Shown: positions 1-10,960 of the stretch, one piece after another | How the letters are laid out: every line of letters begins with the position of its first letter | How positions within the stretch are numbered: the first letter of the stretch is position 1 | Assembly (NCBI GenBank): GCA_036346275.1 | Contig: CM070721.1 | Coordinates: 4,414,452-4,478,451, forward strand | Origin: Otatea glauca | Lineage: Eukaryota; Streptophyta; Magnoliopsida; Poales; Poaceae | Reading direction: 5' to 3' | Length of the DNA: 64,000 bases | Position numbers and translations under genes: made by a program | The notes under the pieces: model-generated | Seen by the model: only the letters and a program-made list of their open reading frames with translations | What the model was told of the DNA's origin: nothing | The model's database searches: none

Positions 1-632
1 GCGCCACACCACCCCTCTTCGAGAGCACGACTGGCCGCGGCGACATCTACGTCTCCTTGCATAATTTCTGATATCGACGTGGAGGAAGAAGCTTCTCATC
101 AAAGACAAGAAAGATCGCGTTGATATATTAACTTAAATTCTTTTTCTTACTGTGTTAGAACCGTGTTGCCTATGATTAGTCTGCATCATTTTTATCTTTA
201 TCCACAAAATTGATGGTTAATATAATAAACATGTTAATATCGAGCTTCACGGTGGTCTTTTTGACATAATTTTAATAAGTTAAAAATATACAAATGCTTC
301 TACATTGGTTACATAAAAACTAACGTCAAATAAGCAAATACTGGTATATATGCCATGCATCAAACTTCAAACGGTTGATATTCCATTGGCAGGGGAAAAT
401 TAGCAAGATACGCATAGCTCGCCGAACGCTGGTGATAGTTTAAACTATTCAGAGTTCAGAGTAAGTAACAACTATTTATTTATTTTGAGTTTTTATCATT
501 CTAAGGAAATACTACGAGGTACTACCAAATTACCGTTAAACCCTTATAGCTATTGGTACTTTCACCCTTTAAACTTTCGGTGCCTTTTAATACTAGCTTA
601 ATATACATATTGATACTTTCTAAGGAACAGCG
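1..632. other. Left flank, no gene seen
   Basis: Mostly AT-rich DNA after a short GC-richer start. I see no splice-compatible coding segment and no clear repeat end. It abuts the outer end of a copia LTR at 633; the five bases before that end (CAGCG) would be one copy of a target duplication, but I did not find the partner copy. Confidence 0.5.
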
Positions 633-1675
633 TGTTGAGAAAATAGGCATTTTTCGGTTTAATTTAATCCACATAAAAACATTATATAACATGACATCTA
701 GCATGGTGATCACATAGTAAATAGCAAGTGTATAATTCAACAGAAGGGTCTCCAGATTATACCCTTGAGCGAGACCAGTGCCGGTGGCACCAGAGACGCT
801 ATTCTGCAGATCAGTCGACATGATCACAGTTTGTCGTAGTAGTCGAACAAACTTGAAGCAGTGTAGACGGTTGTTGCAGTGTCGATTCCGCAACCAGTAG
901 ACGATGTAATCGAACATAAGGAGCAGTCACGCGGCCTTCGTGTTCCTCAAAAATCGTATTCGCTCTTTATCCCGCAGCAGGAATGCAAGAAAACGATGAT
1001 TCCGGAGGCCTGCTCACTCTGGTTCCTGTGCGTGAAGGAGACAGAGCCGGGAATGCCTAGGCGACAGCGCAACAGCTAAACTCGGGATGAGGAGGAGGAA
1101 CTGGTGTTGTCTCTGTCATTTACACAGGAGAGAAGGGTGCCCTTTTATAGGCACCAGGAGAAGAGGCCATCAACCAGGTAACGCTCGATTAACCATATCA
1201 GTTACAAGTAACCGACGTTGATTATGAGCCAGCCATCAACCACATCTGTTACTGGTAACTAACAACGGTTACTGGTCATAAACTGGCCACATTGATCACC
1301 ATGTCCATTACTGGTAACTGACAGCGATTACTGGTCATAAACCGGTCACATCCATCACTGAAACGGCAAAAACAAACCGCTCCCACCTAACACATCACGT
1401 CCGGACTGGCCTGCGCCGCGCACGTGCACGTCTCATCTCGACTCGACTCGCACACGCACACGCACACGGTTCGGCACGGCTCGGCTCGGCTCGGCTCAAC
1501 ACGCACGCGTGTGTGGCACTGCCTTTTCCTTTTCCCAACCTCACAACAGATGGACACGAGTCCAAGCTATTTAAGTTGGTCAAACCTTCTCTCAACTACC
1601 CATGTGGGACAAATGTCCTTATAACTCCTAGTATTGCACATGGGCCTTGGGATTTATTGGGCCAAAAAACTAACA
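633..1675 (-). mobile_element. Ty1/copia LTR (3' LTR)
   Basis: Read on the minus strand this begins TGTTAG and ends CTCAACA, the TG...CA form of an LTR with short terminal inverted repeats. The inner edge touches a purine-rich stretch and the pol pseudogene lies just beyond, so this is the 3' LTR. The last 325 bases recur on the opposite strand at 5307-5631, and similarity between the copies stops exactly after CTCAACA, which fixes the LTR end. The long open frame at 522-917 is therefore mostly LTR sequence, not a gene. Several short direct repeats around GTTACCAGTAAC lie upstream of the TATA box. Length 1,043 bp. Confidence 0.85.
1142..1151 (-). promoter_or_regulatory. TATA box of the copia LTR
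   Basis: Minus strand reads CTATAAAAGG within the LTR, followed at a suitable distance by a transcribed-looking, pyrimidine-rich region. This is the expected LTR core promoter and marks the U3/R boundary just downstream. Confidence 0.7.
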
Positions 1676-1688
1676 ATCCCACCAAATT
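1676..1688 (-). other. Polypurine tract beside the 3' LTR
   Basis: Minus strand shows a G-rich purine stretch (TTTGGTGGGATT) directly before the LTR start. Its position matches the plus-strand primer site of LTR retrotransposons. Confidence 0.6.
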
Positions 1689-2216
1689 CTAAGGCATATG
1701 TGAAATACTCTCAGTTTCGCTGTTGTTTGATATACCAGTGTTTCGATGGAGACTGTTAAGTTGAACATCCACCTAGGACAGAGGTTACACTCATCCACAA
1801 CTGAACAATGGACTATGCATTGAATTGACAGTTTTGTGCGAACAAGTTTCACCAACGCCCTTTACTGATACTAGACTGCTATAAGCATTCCCCCGGTTTG
1901 GAGCGTATAAGTCATACTCCTTGGCCTTTCATAGTTTCTAGAGATTACCCAATCTCATAGACTGTGACTAGCAGTCAGGCTCATATAGTTGTATTCCTCA
2001 TAAGATATTCTGTAGGACAACATCTCTGCTTATATAAGCCACTCGGAATACATTAAGATATGATCAACCTGCCATACAGAATAGGAGAGTAATGCATCTC
2101 CAATGGAGTGGACTATGTACTAAAGTACTCTCCTCCCAGTCAACCAATAGCTTGTTTCACCACCCTACTTCACAGGATCTCCGATCACATAGGATGAGTT
2201 ACCACTAAGGTGTGAC

Positions 2217-5075
2217 TTATGTGGGTCTCAAGCTCATCTCCCTCGATGCTTCATCTATTACATTCCGTGATAGTCCCTTAGTAAATGGATCTGCCAAGTT
2301 TTTAGCCGTCTGGACATAGTCCAACGCTATCACTCCGGAGTTTCTCATTTTCCTGACAGACTTCAAACGCCTCTTTACATGTCTCGACGACTTCATATTG
2401 TCCTTAGTACTGCTCACCTTGACAATCACCGTTTGATTATCACAGTTCATTAGGATAGCTGGTATTAGTTTTTCAACAACCGGTAAATCCATTAGGAGTT
2501 CACGAAGCCACTCAGCCTCAACAGTAGCGGTGTCTAATGCTGTGAGTTCTGCTTCCATTGTTGACCTCGTTAAGATGGTCTGCTTACAAGACTTTCATGA
2601 AACAGCGCCACCTCCAAGTGTGAACACATATCCACTTGTGGCTTTTATCTCATCAGCATCAGATATCCAATTAGAATTACCGTAACCCTCTAGTACCCTT
2701 GGGTACCCAGTATAGTGAATACCAAGACTCATAGTACCATGTAGATAGCGCATCACTCTTTCAAGAGCATGCCAATGATCATCTCCCGGGTTTGAGACAA
2801 ACCGGCTCAGTTTGCTGACAACAAATGAGATGTCAGGCCTCGTAGCGCTAGCTAAGTACATAAGAGAACCAATTATCTGAGAATATCTCAATCGATCTCT
2901 TGTTATCCCTTTGTTTTTTTCGTAGAATCACACTAGCATCATAAGGTGTTAGAGCTGACTTGCAGTCACTAAAACCAAAGCTACTCAAGATCTTTTCCAC
3001 ATAGTGGGATTGCAAAAGCGTAACCCCACCATCATCTTCTCTCACTAGCTTTATGTTTAGGATAACATCAGCTTCTTCCAGATCTTTCATCTCAAAGCTT
3101 TTGGACAAAAAGTCCTTGACTTCCTTAATCACATTAAGGCTAGTCCCAAAGATCAATATGTCATCGACATATAAGCACAAAATCACTCCCTCGCCTCCAC
3201 CATAGCGATAGTACACACATTTGTCAACTTCGTTCACAACAAAGCCAGCAGATGTCAAAGTCCTGTCGAACTTCTCATGTCATTGATTAGGTGCTTGTTT
3301 AAGGCCATATAGAGATTTCAACAATTTACACATCATGCCTTCTTGACTTTTTGCTACAAACCCATCTGGCTGATCCATATAGATCTCCTCATCTAACTCT
3401 CCATTTAAGAAAGCCGTCTTAACGTCCATCTGATGAACGAGAAGACCATGAGATGCTGCTAGAGAAAGTAGCACTCGAATTGTGGTTAATCGAGCAACAG
3501 GTGAGTAAGTATCGAACAAATCCTCTCCTTCTTTCTGAGTATAACCCTTAGCCACAAGCCTTGCCTTGTACTTTTCAATCGTACCATCAGGCCTAAGCTT
3601 TTTCTTGAACACCCACTTGCACCCTATAGGTTTGCACCCATAAGGTCGTTCGACAACCTCCCAAGTTCCATTAGACATAATATAATCCATTTCACTCCGT
3701 ACTGCTTCCTTCCAATAGTCAGCATCAGGAGATGAATATGCCTCTTCAATGGTTCTTGGAGTGTCATCCATTAGATATACAATGATGTCATCACCAAAAG
3801 ACTTTACAGTCCTTTGTCTCTTACTCTTACGAGGTGCTTCATTGTCTTCATCTACAGGATTCTCTTCAAGTGAAGGTTCAACGTGCGTTATTGGAATGAT
3901 AGGCTCAGGAGAGAAGATAGGTTCTTGGTTAGATAAGCTAGGTGTTTCTTTCATTGGAAATACGTCCTCAAAGAATGTGACATCTCTGGTCTCCATTATC
4001 GTGCCCTCATACATATCGGGTACTCCAGATTTCACTATTAAAAACCTATACCCAATGCTGTGAAAGGCATACCCAAGAAAGACACAGTCCACGGTCTTTG
4101 GTCCAAGCTTAAGCTTCTTTGGGATTGACACATTGACCTTAACCAAACAACCCCAAGTTCGTAAGTAAGAGAGATTTAATCTTTTCTTTTCCCATTCCTC
4201 GAACGGGGTTATCTCTTTATTCTTTGTAGGAACTCTGTTTAGGACATGACACGCAATAAATATAGCCTCACCCCACCATTCCTTGGAAAGTCCCGCTGTT
4301 TCTAACATGGCGTTAACCATCTCAGTTAGAGTGCGGTTCTTTCTTTCCGCAATCTCGTTAGACTGCAGTGAATAGGGCGACGTCCTCTCATGAATTATAC
4401 CGTGTTCCTCACAGAATAAATTGAAATCATTTGAGAAATACTCTCCACCGCGATCGGACCTAACCCACTTAATCTTTTTCTCAAGTTGGTTTTCTGCCTC
4501 GGCTTTATAGAGTTTAAAAAAATGAAATGCCTCATCTTTTGACTTCAGTAAATACACATAGCAATATCTAGTAGAATCATCTATTAAAGTCATGAAATAT
4601 CTCTTTTCGCTTTTTGTTAACACACCGTTCATCTCGCACAAATCCGAGTGAACTAATTCTAATGGTGCCAAACTCCTCGCCTCTACTGCCTTGTGAGGCT
4701 TGCGAGTTTGTTTAGATTGCACACATACTTGGTACTTAGAACCTTTGACATAGGTAAACTTCGGGATTAAATTCATACTGGCAAGCCACGTCATGCAACC
4801 AAGATTAATATGACAAAGTCGTGAATGCCAAACATTAGACTCATCATCGCATGCATGATTCACCACATTATTACACATGTCTGATAACGAAAAGCGGAAC
4901 AAACCTTCGCACTCATAGTCTTTACCAATAAAAGATCCAAATATGTATACAACACATTTATTGGACTCAAAAACTAGCTTATAACCATCTCTACATAATA
5001 GAGATTCACTGACAAGGTTCTTATTAATCATGGGTACATGTTGCACGTTCTTCAGTCGCACGACCTTGCCTGATC
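2217..5075 (-). pseudogene. Ty1/copia pol (integrase, RT, RNase H), broken
   Basis: The largest open piece (5061-3280) starts in the C-terminal part of the protease region. It has a GAG-pre-integrase zinc region (H..H..C..C near residues 79-112), an integrase core with D, D and E residues (LIDDS, RSDRGGEY, NEIAERKNRT), then reverse transcriptase (KARLVAKGYTQ, DVKTAFLNG). RT continues after a TGA to the YVDD catalytic motif near 3150. A one-base shift in a run of A near 2915-2922 and a second TGA near 2595 separate the RNase H parts. Both stops look like Trp TGG to TGA. The protease active site and zinc knuckle are missing. Upstream coding continues on the other strand at 5632-6387. Confidence 0.9.
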
Positions 5076-5306
5076 TGCATCATTAGAAATGGTAGAGTTC
5101 GTGAAAGATGACGAAGTTACAAAAGTAGTTTTACAAATTAGAAATGGTAAAACTACTTTTGTAACTTTTTCTTCTCTCCTTAACGACCTTGCCTGATCTG
5201 CATCATCAACTTCGTCATCTTCACCGTGTCCCTGTTGGATCTTCATTCATATAGGTATTCTGCATCGTCAACTTCGTCATCTTTCACGAACTCTACCATT
5301 TCTAAT
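5076..5306. repeat. Inverted repeat, left arm, at the copia rearrangement
   Basis: This stretch recurs in reverse complement at 6388-6588. Shared blocks include GACGAAGTTGATGATGCAGA, GGTAGAGTTCGTGAAAGATG and a block around GGATCTTCATTCATATAGG. The two arms enclose the flipped LTR-end-plus-gag segment. The element's own sequence resumes in the TSGK codons on both sides, sharing the short identity CAGGCAAGG. The arms do not match the LTR or other parts of the element that I could recognise. Confidence 0.8.
5116..5165. repeat. Perfect 18-bp hairpin inside the left arm
   Basis: Bases 5116-5133 (GTTACAAAAGTAGTTTTA) are exactly reverse-complemented at 5148-5165, separated by 14 bases. The right-hand arm of the large inverted repeat has only one copy of this block, so the hairpin is an extra duplication within the left arm. 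Confidence 0.85.
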
Positions 5307-5631
5307 ACGATTTTTGGGGAACGCAAAGACCGCGTGACTGCTCCTTGTGTTCGATTACATCGTCTACTGGTTGCGGAATCGGCACTGCAACAACCGTCTA
5401 CACTGCTTCAAGTTCATTCGACTACTACGACAAACTGTGATCATGTCAACTGATTTGCATAATAGCGCCTCTGGTGCCACCGGCACTGGCCTCGCTCAAG
5501 GGTATAATCTGGAGACCCTTCTGTTGAATTATACATTTGCTTTTTGCTATGTGATCACCATGTTAGATGTCATGTTATATAATATTTTTATGTGGATTAA
5601 ATTAAACCGAAAAATGCCTATTTTCTCAACA
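5307..5631 (+). mobile_element. Inverted 3' end of the copia 5' LTR
   Basis: This matches the last 325 bases of the LTR at 633-1675 but lies on the plus strand, opposite to pol. By eye the two copies differ by scattered substitutions and a few small indels. It ends CTCAACA and is followed by gag-region sequence. The upstream two-thirds of this LTR (U3, TATA) is not present next to it. No initiator-Met primer site (TGGTATCAGAG) follows, so the leader is damaged. Confidence 0.8.
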
Positions 5632-6387
5632 ATCCAAAAATCGTATTATAGGAATTTTTCGGTTACTGGCTTCACTGCTGCACTAAAACCCAACGTGTTC
5701 GATGGAGCGAACTACAAACGTTGGCGTGCAAGCATGATTCTTTGGTTGACTGCCATGAACATGTATCATGTGGCACAAGGCAAGTCTAAAGGGGCGCTAT
5801 CTCCTGATGAGGAGAAAATGTTTGACGCTACCGATAATCTGTTCAGAGGTGCCGTTATAAGCGTTCTAGGAGAAAACCTAGTGGATGTGTACATGATCTT
5901 ATCTTCTGCTAAACAAATATGGGATGCTCTTGAGGCCAAGTTTGGGGTTTCAGATGCAGGCAGTGAGTTGTACGTCATGGAGCAGTTTCATGACTACAAG
6001 ATGATCGATGACCGTTCTGTAGTAGAACAAGCTCATGAGATTTAGTCGCTTGCAAAGGAGCTTGAGCACTTTCCATGCGTATTGCCTGACAAGTTTGTGG
6101 CAGGGCGCATCATTGTGAAACTGCCACTCTCTTGGAGGGATTTTGCCACTTCTCTAAAACATAAGAGACAAGAGTTCAGCGTCGTTGACTTGATTGGGTC
6201 TCTTGATGTTGAGGAGAAGGCGAGGGCAAAGGATATTCGTGGAAAGGGACATGAGGGAAATTCCAGTGCCAATTTGGTGCAGAAAAGGAATTTCAATCCC
6301 AAAAGAAAAATAAGAACCTGATGGGTAATGGATCGCAGGCATTTGTGCGTGGGGTCGGCACGGATGATCTGAAGTTCACTTCAGGCA
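5632..6387 (+). pseudogene. Ty1/copia gag and start of protease region, inverted
   Basis: The plus-strand frame encodes a copia-type gag: a segment with NVFDGANYKRW and a UBN2-like core (DALEAKFGVSDAGSELY), then LPDKFVAGRIIVKLPLSWRDF. A TAG at 6043-6045 interrupts the frame, apparently a CAG Gln codon changed by C to T. After the basic NPKRK stretch near 6300 the frame shifts and jumps to MGNGSQAFVRGVGT. The CCHC zinc knuckle and protease active site that normally lie between are deleted. It stops at FTSGK, exactly where the minus-strand pol piece begins. Inverting this block would place gag before pol in one orientation. Confidence 0.85.
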
Positions 6388-6588
6388 AGGCACGAAGATG
6401 ACGAAGTTGATGATGCAGATCAGGCAAATTCATTAAGGAGAGAAGAAAAAGTTACAAAAGTAGTTTTACAATTAGAAATGGTAGAGTTCGTGAAAGATGA
6501 CGAAGTTGACGATGCAGAATACCTATATGAATGAAGATCCAACAGGGACACGGCGAAGATGACGAAGTTGATGATGCAGATCAGCTTT
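6388..6588. repeat. Inverted repeat, right arm, at the copia rearrangement
   Basis: Reverse-complement partner of the arm at 5076-5306, with the same blocks in mirrored order. It ends near GATGCAGATCAG, after which the similarity stops. Confidence 0.8.
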
Positions 6589-7327
6589 TGATCAACACGT
6601 TTAAGATTCTCAGGTTTCAAACGAGAAATAGAGCTTTACTGCAGAATGGGTCGGTGGCAGCAGGGGTAGTTGAGCCAGCCGTCGGCTACCCGTTTGTTGG
6701 CGGCGCCACTCATGTGCATGCCGTCCCAGATGAGGCGACTCGTGGGGTCGCGGCAAGCGGCCGCGCCGTCCATTCCGCACAAAGCAAGCACTCGTATCGT
6801 ATCATTTTTTTATATCAGGTTAATCTTCACTACTATAATTTAGAATCATAGTAATAATGGTGTAGATGTTTATCTTTTTTTCTTGATTAAAGTGGTAATT
6901 TATATAATAGCCCTTGTGAAGGGATGTGATTACCATTTTTTACTTTCTTTTGGAAAACCCCTCTGATTTATATTAATAGCTTAGGTAAAGTACATGAGTA
7001 CACAACTTTTACATTGAAAATTCTAGACAAATAACATGCTGCTATGATTGTCGGCAATTATGACGTTGTTGCAAGACACAGAGTTTATAACGAGGAAGAT
7101 AATCTCCATTTATATGTAGAACCCACGCCTTAATAGCATTGTTGTTCATTGAAAGAAAATCAAAGGGAATTATTTATACCCAACTCAGCCTGGTCTGGTG
7201 GATGTGTCGTCATTGTCGTTCAAGTGAGTATGTCCGATAAAACCTGTCATTGATAAACAAAATTCGGTTAAGAACTCGTCAGAGAAGAACAAAAGAAAAA
7301 CTGATCTAGGAAATGAAACACAAGAAA
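6589..7327. other. Unassigned spacer
   Basis: A GC-rich piece at about 6645-6780 (around GTCGGCTACCCG) is followed by AT-rich DNA. I see no coding region with family signature and no terminal repeats. The GC-rich piece could be a fragment of the missing 5' part of the copia element or of a host exon; neither can be shown. Confidence 0.4.
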
Positions 7328-7332
7328 CTAAA

Positions 7333-8260
7333 TGTCGACGTTTCGAGCACCAGCAAGTAAATTTGTAAGTCTAAGGGGCCGCGCGTTCCACTCCCTGAAT
7401 GGTTAGACTCAGAAGTCCAAGATGTATACTGGTTCGGGCCGAAGGTCCCTACTCCAGTTCGTGTGGTATCGTTGTATTCCCTTTAGTGCAGATGACTGCA
7501 CAAAGTTTACAAGCGAGAGTGCTAATGGCTTAGCAAGATGAGTTCGATTGCGATCATCCCTCCCTACGGGGGTTCCTGCCTCCTTTTATACGAAAGGAAG
7601 GGGCAGGTTACATCGAGAATTGGGAGAGGACGAGATGACCTACACTAGGAGCTTCGGTCCTTCGCTCTGCTGACTTGTCATCGCCCGTCTTGTCCATACT
7701 GGGTCGGTAGCTTAGTTGGTCAGGGCGGTTAGGTATTTCCCCGGGAAACGGCGTACCTGCCCTCTGCGAACCTTACGAGTGTTGACGTTGCTGCGTCTGA
7801 CGTGGGTGTTGCCTCGGGAGAGGGCGTGTCTTCGTATTGTATGTGACCGGCTGATGGGACTGGGAGCATGACTTCGGTCAGTCATTAAACCTTCTAGGGA
7901 AGGAGCCACCTGACCTTGTATAGTCACTTCGATTGACCCCGTTCGTGGGGTACGTGGCTGTTGGCTGGTAGAGGCTTCGACACGCGGCCCTTGGCAGGGG
8001 TTGTGATCGGAGTCAGGGGATCCCGACCCGCTGCGGTCGGGAGCTCGCTGGTCGGAGCCGGGGTCCGTCTCGCGCGGGGTCGGAAGCCCGCGCAGTCGGA
8101 GACACTTCCCTCGGTCGGTCGGGAAGGGGTGTCTTGTGTGGCCTTGCAGGTGCTTCGGTCTGTAGTGGGCTGGGAGCGGCCTGTTGGGCTTGAGCTGTGC
8201 TTGAGGCTGCCGGCTCGTCGCTTTGGGCAATTGGGGTACCCCTGTTATAAGTATTCGTCA
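7333..8260 (-). mobile_element. Solo LTR of a Ty3/gypsy element
   Basis: On the minus strand this starts TGACGAATACTT and ends AACGTCGACA, and it is flanked on both sides by the 5-bp duplication CTAAA (7328-7332 and 8261-8265). No internal gag-pol lies next to it, so it is a solo LTR, the usual product of LTR-LTR recombination. Long stretches match the gypsy LTR at 59522 on the opposite strand, including the blocks AAGGTTCGCAGAGG and CGTATAAAAGGAGGC. Open frames inside it are incidental. Confidence 0.92.
7584..7590 (-). promoter_or_regulatory. TATA box of the gypsy solo LTR
   Basis: Minus strand reads CGTATAAAAGGAGGC, identical to the core promoter in the related LTR near 60292. Confidence 0.65.
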
Positions 8261-8503
8261 CTAAAGAAATCTAAAAAAACTTCTAGAATTAAATTGGTAC
8301 CCCACTCACTCAACACCACTGAGAAGGGTGATCGATGAAGAAGGGAGAGGGGGCAGTGGTAGACGGACAAAGTTGTGACTGATAGCTAGGGTTTCCTAGC
8401 AGCGGCTACTCTCCATCTTGTTAAGGGGCTTTCATCCATTAGTGACATTCTTTTACTTTGTTTTAATAACAAACATGTTTGATGGATTGGTTTTTCCTAA
8501 CTA

Positions 8504-8760
8504 CTCCCTCTGTTCTTTTTTAAGTGACGTTTTTGACTTTTCACGGTCTTTAGGATGTGGCTTTGACTGTTACTTTTTGTAATTTTATCTTATTATATAC
8601 TGATAAAATTTATAATATTGTGAAAGTATTTTTTAACAACAAATATAATAATATAGTTTTCATGTAATCAATCTAGATAGTTTGAAACATCTTAGTGGTC
8701 AAATTTTATAAAGTTTGATGGAACAGATTTTAGAGTATCACTTAAAAAGGAATGGGGGAG
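8504..8760. mobile_element. Stowaway-type MITE
   Basis: Ends are CTCCCTCTGTTC and its approximate reverse complement (GAATGGGGGAG), with TA dinucleotides immediately outside both ends. The interior is AT-rich and non-coding. End sequence, size (257 bp) and TA duplication fit Stowaway (Tc1/mariner-derived) MITEs of grasses. Confidence 0.9.
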
Positions 8761-8762
8761 TA

Positions 8763-9469
8763 GACTATAGTTTGATACATACCTTATCTCTATTTTATAT
8801 TCAAATTCATATCTTTTTAAGATAAATGTATATGATTATAATTTAGACAATACATATTTGATGGTGTTGATCTTTTCCCTTTATTATTCAATTAATGTAT
8901 AACTTCTAGCATCTCAGTGCAAACGTCGTGGCTTAAAATTGTAATTGCATGTTCACTATAGATATAATATGTCGGTAACTATACTGAAGTCCAAAAAGTA
9001 AAATTAGTTTAGTATCTATTGTAGACCATAAGGATATCTAGACCTTTGTACCTATCTTGCTCAGGCTGATTGTCCAGCCTAGCGTATGACTCAGAGTACA
9101 GACTCCATTCATGCATAGGTGGTGTTCTAAATAGCTAGCTATATCTACGTTATTGTATTTTTAGACTCCAAACGTGAAGCTATAGGTCAATATTTTGCTA
9201 TATTAACTATAAGCTCTATAGCTAGCAATAGCTCTGCTATTTGACGTAGATTATAGCTAGCGATAGCTCCGCTATCATATATAGTACACACAGACCAAAA
9301 CATTAGACCTATTTTAAAATGCAACATTACTAAAAGGCCCAAATGTATCTCTTATAAGTCTAAACTATGATAAAACCTAGTAAAAACATCATCTCACCCT
9401 TTTTCAATAATCAAACATTTATATTTCTCAGTGATTAAGTACTTGTTGTTAAGAACAAAAGTGTTCATT
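8763..9469. other. AT-rich spacer with local AGCTAT repeats
   Basis: No gene seen. From about 9130 to 9290 the words ATAGCTAGC, ATAGCTCCGCTAT and TACGT recur in both orientations, which suggests the remains of a small inverted-repeat element. I could not define its ends. Confidence 0.4.
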
Positions 9470-9950
9470 GTACAATCCCTTTTAATTTTTTTTTACAAAA
9501 CTAGCCCCTGTGCGATTTTTTTTCAAAAATAACCCCTGTCCTGCACGTATCGCGCACGGGGAGCGCAAGAAGGAGCATGGCACGACACATGGCTCCTTCC
9601 GCGCCTGGTCTGCTCATGAGGCCGACGTGCCATTGTGCCAGACCGCGGGAGGTCGGCTCCATGGGAACTGGCAGCGGGAACAACATGCAGGCGGTTGTCG
9701 CGCTACAGTTGTGCAGGAGCCCGGCTTGCCATGTCGTGGTGGTGCGGGAGGCGGCTTGCCGCGGTCGGGTGGCGCGACAGGAGCAGGGCGGGGCACGGGA
9801 GTTGACTTCTACGGTCTGAAAGCACGGAAGCCCCTCGTCGCACTCCCCGTGAGCGATACGTGCGGGCCAGGGAGCTATTTTTGAAAAAAAAAATCATATG
9901 ATAGCTAGTTTTGCAAAAGAAAAAAGAGGGCTAGTATAGTGAACATTTCT
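9470..9950. repeat. GC-core element with inverted-repeat ends
   Basis: A GC-rich core (about 9540-9870) lies between A/T-rich ends that are imperfect reverse complements: ACAAAACTAGCC then TTTTTTTTCAAAAATA on the left, and their mirror at about 9870-9925. A second element of similar design at about 51120-51540 shares the block GACCGCGGGAGGTC. Open frames inside run on both strands and look incidental. Confidence 0.55.
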
Positions 9951-10250
9951 TTTGGGCATATATATATTAGTATGTTTATTGATTTTGAATTTAACTCATA
10001 CTCTTATTATTAAAAAATTAGTACATTCAGTGACTCATATTATATATATTTAATTTTTTATAAAAATTAATACTGAAAATGAGACTAATGATAGCTTTCA
10101 CAATAGATGTTGTAACTTATTTAGAATCTTGCTGTGATGCTGCAAAAATTGTGATTTAAAACCTTGTGAATAGGTCATCACAAGCGTGGTCTTTTTCGGT
10201 GCTCAAGGCCCAGAGCATTTTTTTGCGTGCTTGTGCTGGTATAATTGCCA

Positions 10251-10960
10251 ACCAGGGTTCACGAAATCATCGGTTTTTGACGAATACCACGAAAATCGAT
10301 GATATCGGGGCTGCTTGGCAATCAAAACCAATCAGCAAACCGGTCAGATTCAAATTTAAATTCAAAAATTTGGGAAAATATATCCAAAAGCTCCCTAAAA
10401 TCAGTATTAATAGTGTTTTAACCTCTGGGATGAAATTAGTTGAAAAATAAAAAATTTTAGGAGGTTTTGCGCCACAACCGAATGTAGAAAAATGAAAATG
10501 CCAAAAACAAGAAGAAAAAACAGTGCTAGTGCAGCCCAGGCCCAATAGCCCGGCCAGCCCACTTCCAATTTACTTCGTATATAACTCAGTTGGGGGGTCT
10601 CCCGACCAGGGTTGACAATACTGTTTTTGGATTGAAATTTGAAGTCTGGTCGGTAACGGTTTTTTGCAAAAATCGAGCAAAAATCGAAGTCAGACTTGAT
10701 GGTCAAACCGAGCCCAAAAAATTTAAAAAACTATCCGGCAATCTCGAAAATTGATTGGTTTTGGTTGAAAATCGGTTGGTTTGAGTCGAAAATTATGAAC
10801 AGAACGAAAAATAGAGAAAAAGGCAAGAAAAAATGGGAAAATTGTGGAAAATTATAAAAAGCCAATAAAGGCCCAAAAACCAGGAAAAATATTAGAAATA
10901 TATTAAAAATATAAAAAATTACGATAAAATTCCGGCATGACCTTTTGTTCATTTTAAGAC
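10251..10960. repeat. Old repeat starting CCAGGGTTCA
   Basis: Starts CCAGGGTTCACGAAATC and contains a stretch (CCCTAAAATCAGTATTAATAG) that also occurs near 47508. A related start lies at 47393, and another in reverse near 54965. A second start-like word (CCAGGGTTGACAATAC) lies at 10604. These are members of one old, non-coding repeat family; class not determined. Confidence 0.5.

Noticed and set aside
522..917. 131-codon minus-strand open frame
   Set aside because: From 633 upward it lies within a copia LTR, whose end is fixed by comparison with 5307-5631. It is not an independent gene.
7712..8338. Overlapping open frames of 172, 125 and 82 codons
   Set aside because: They fall in a GC-rich gypsy solo LTR with clear ends and target duplication; no protein motif.
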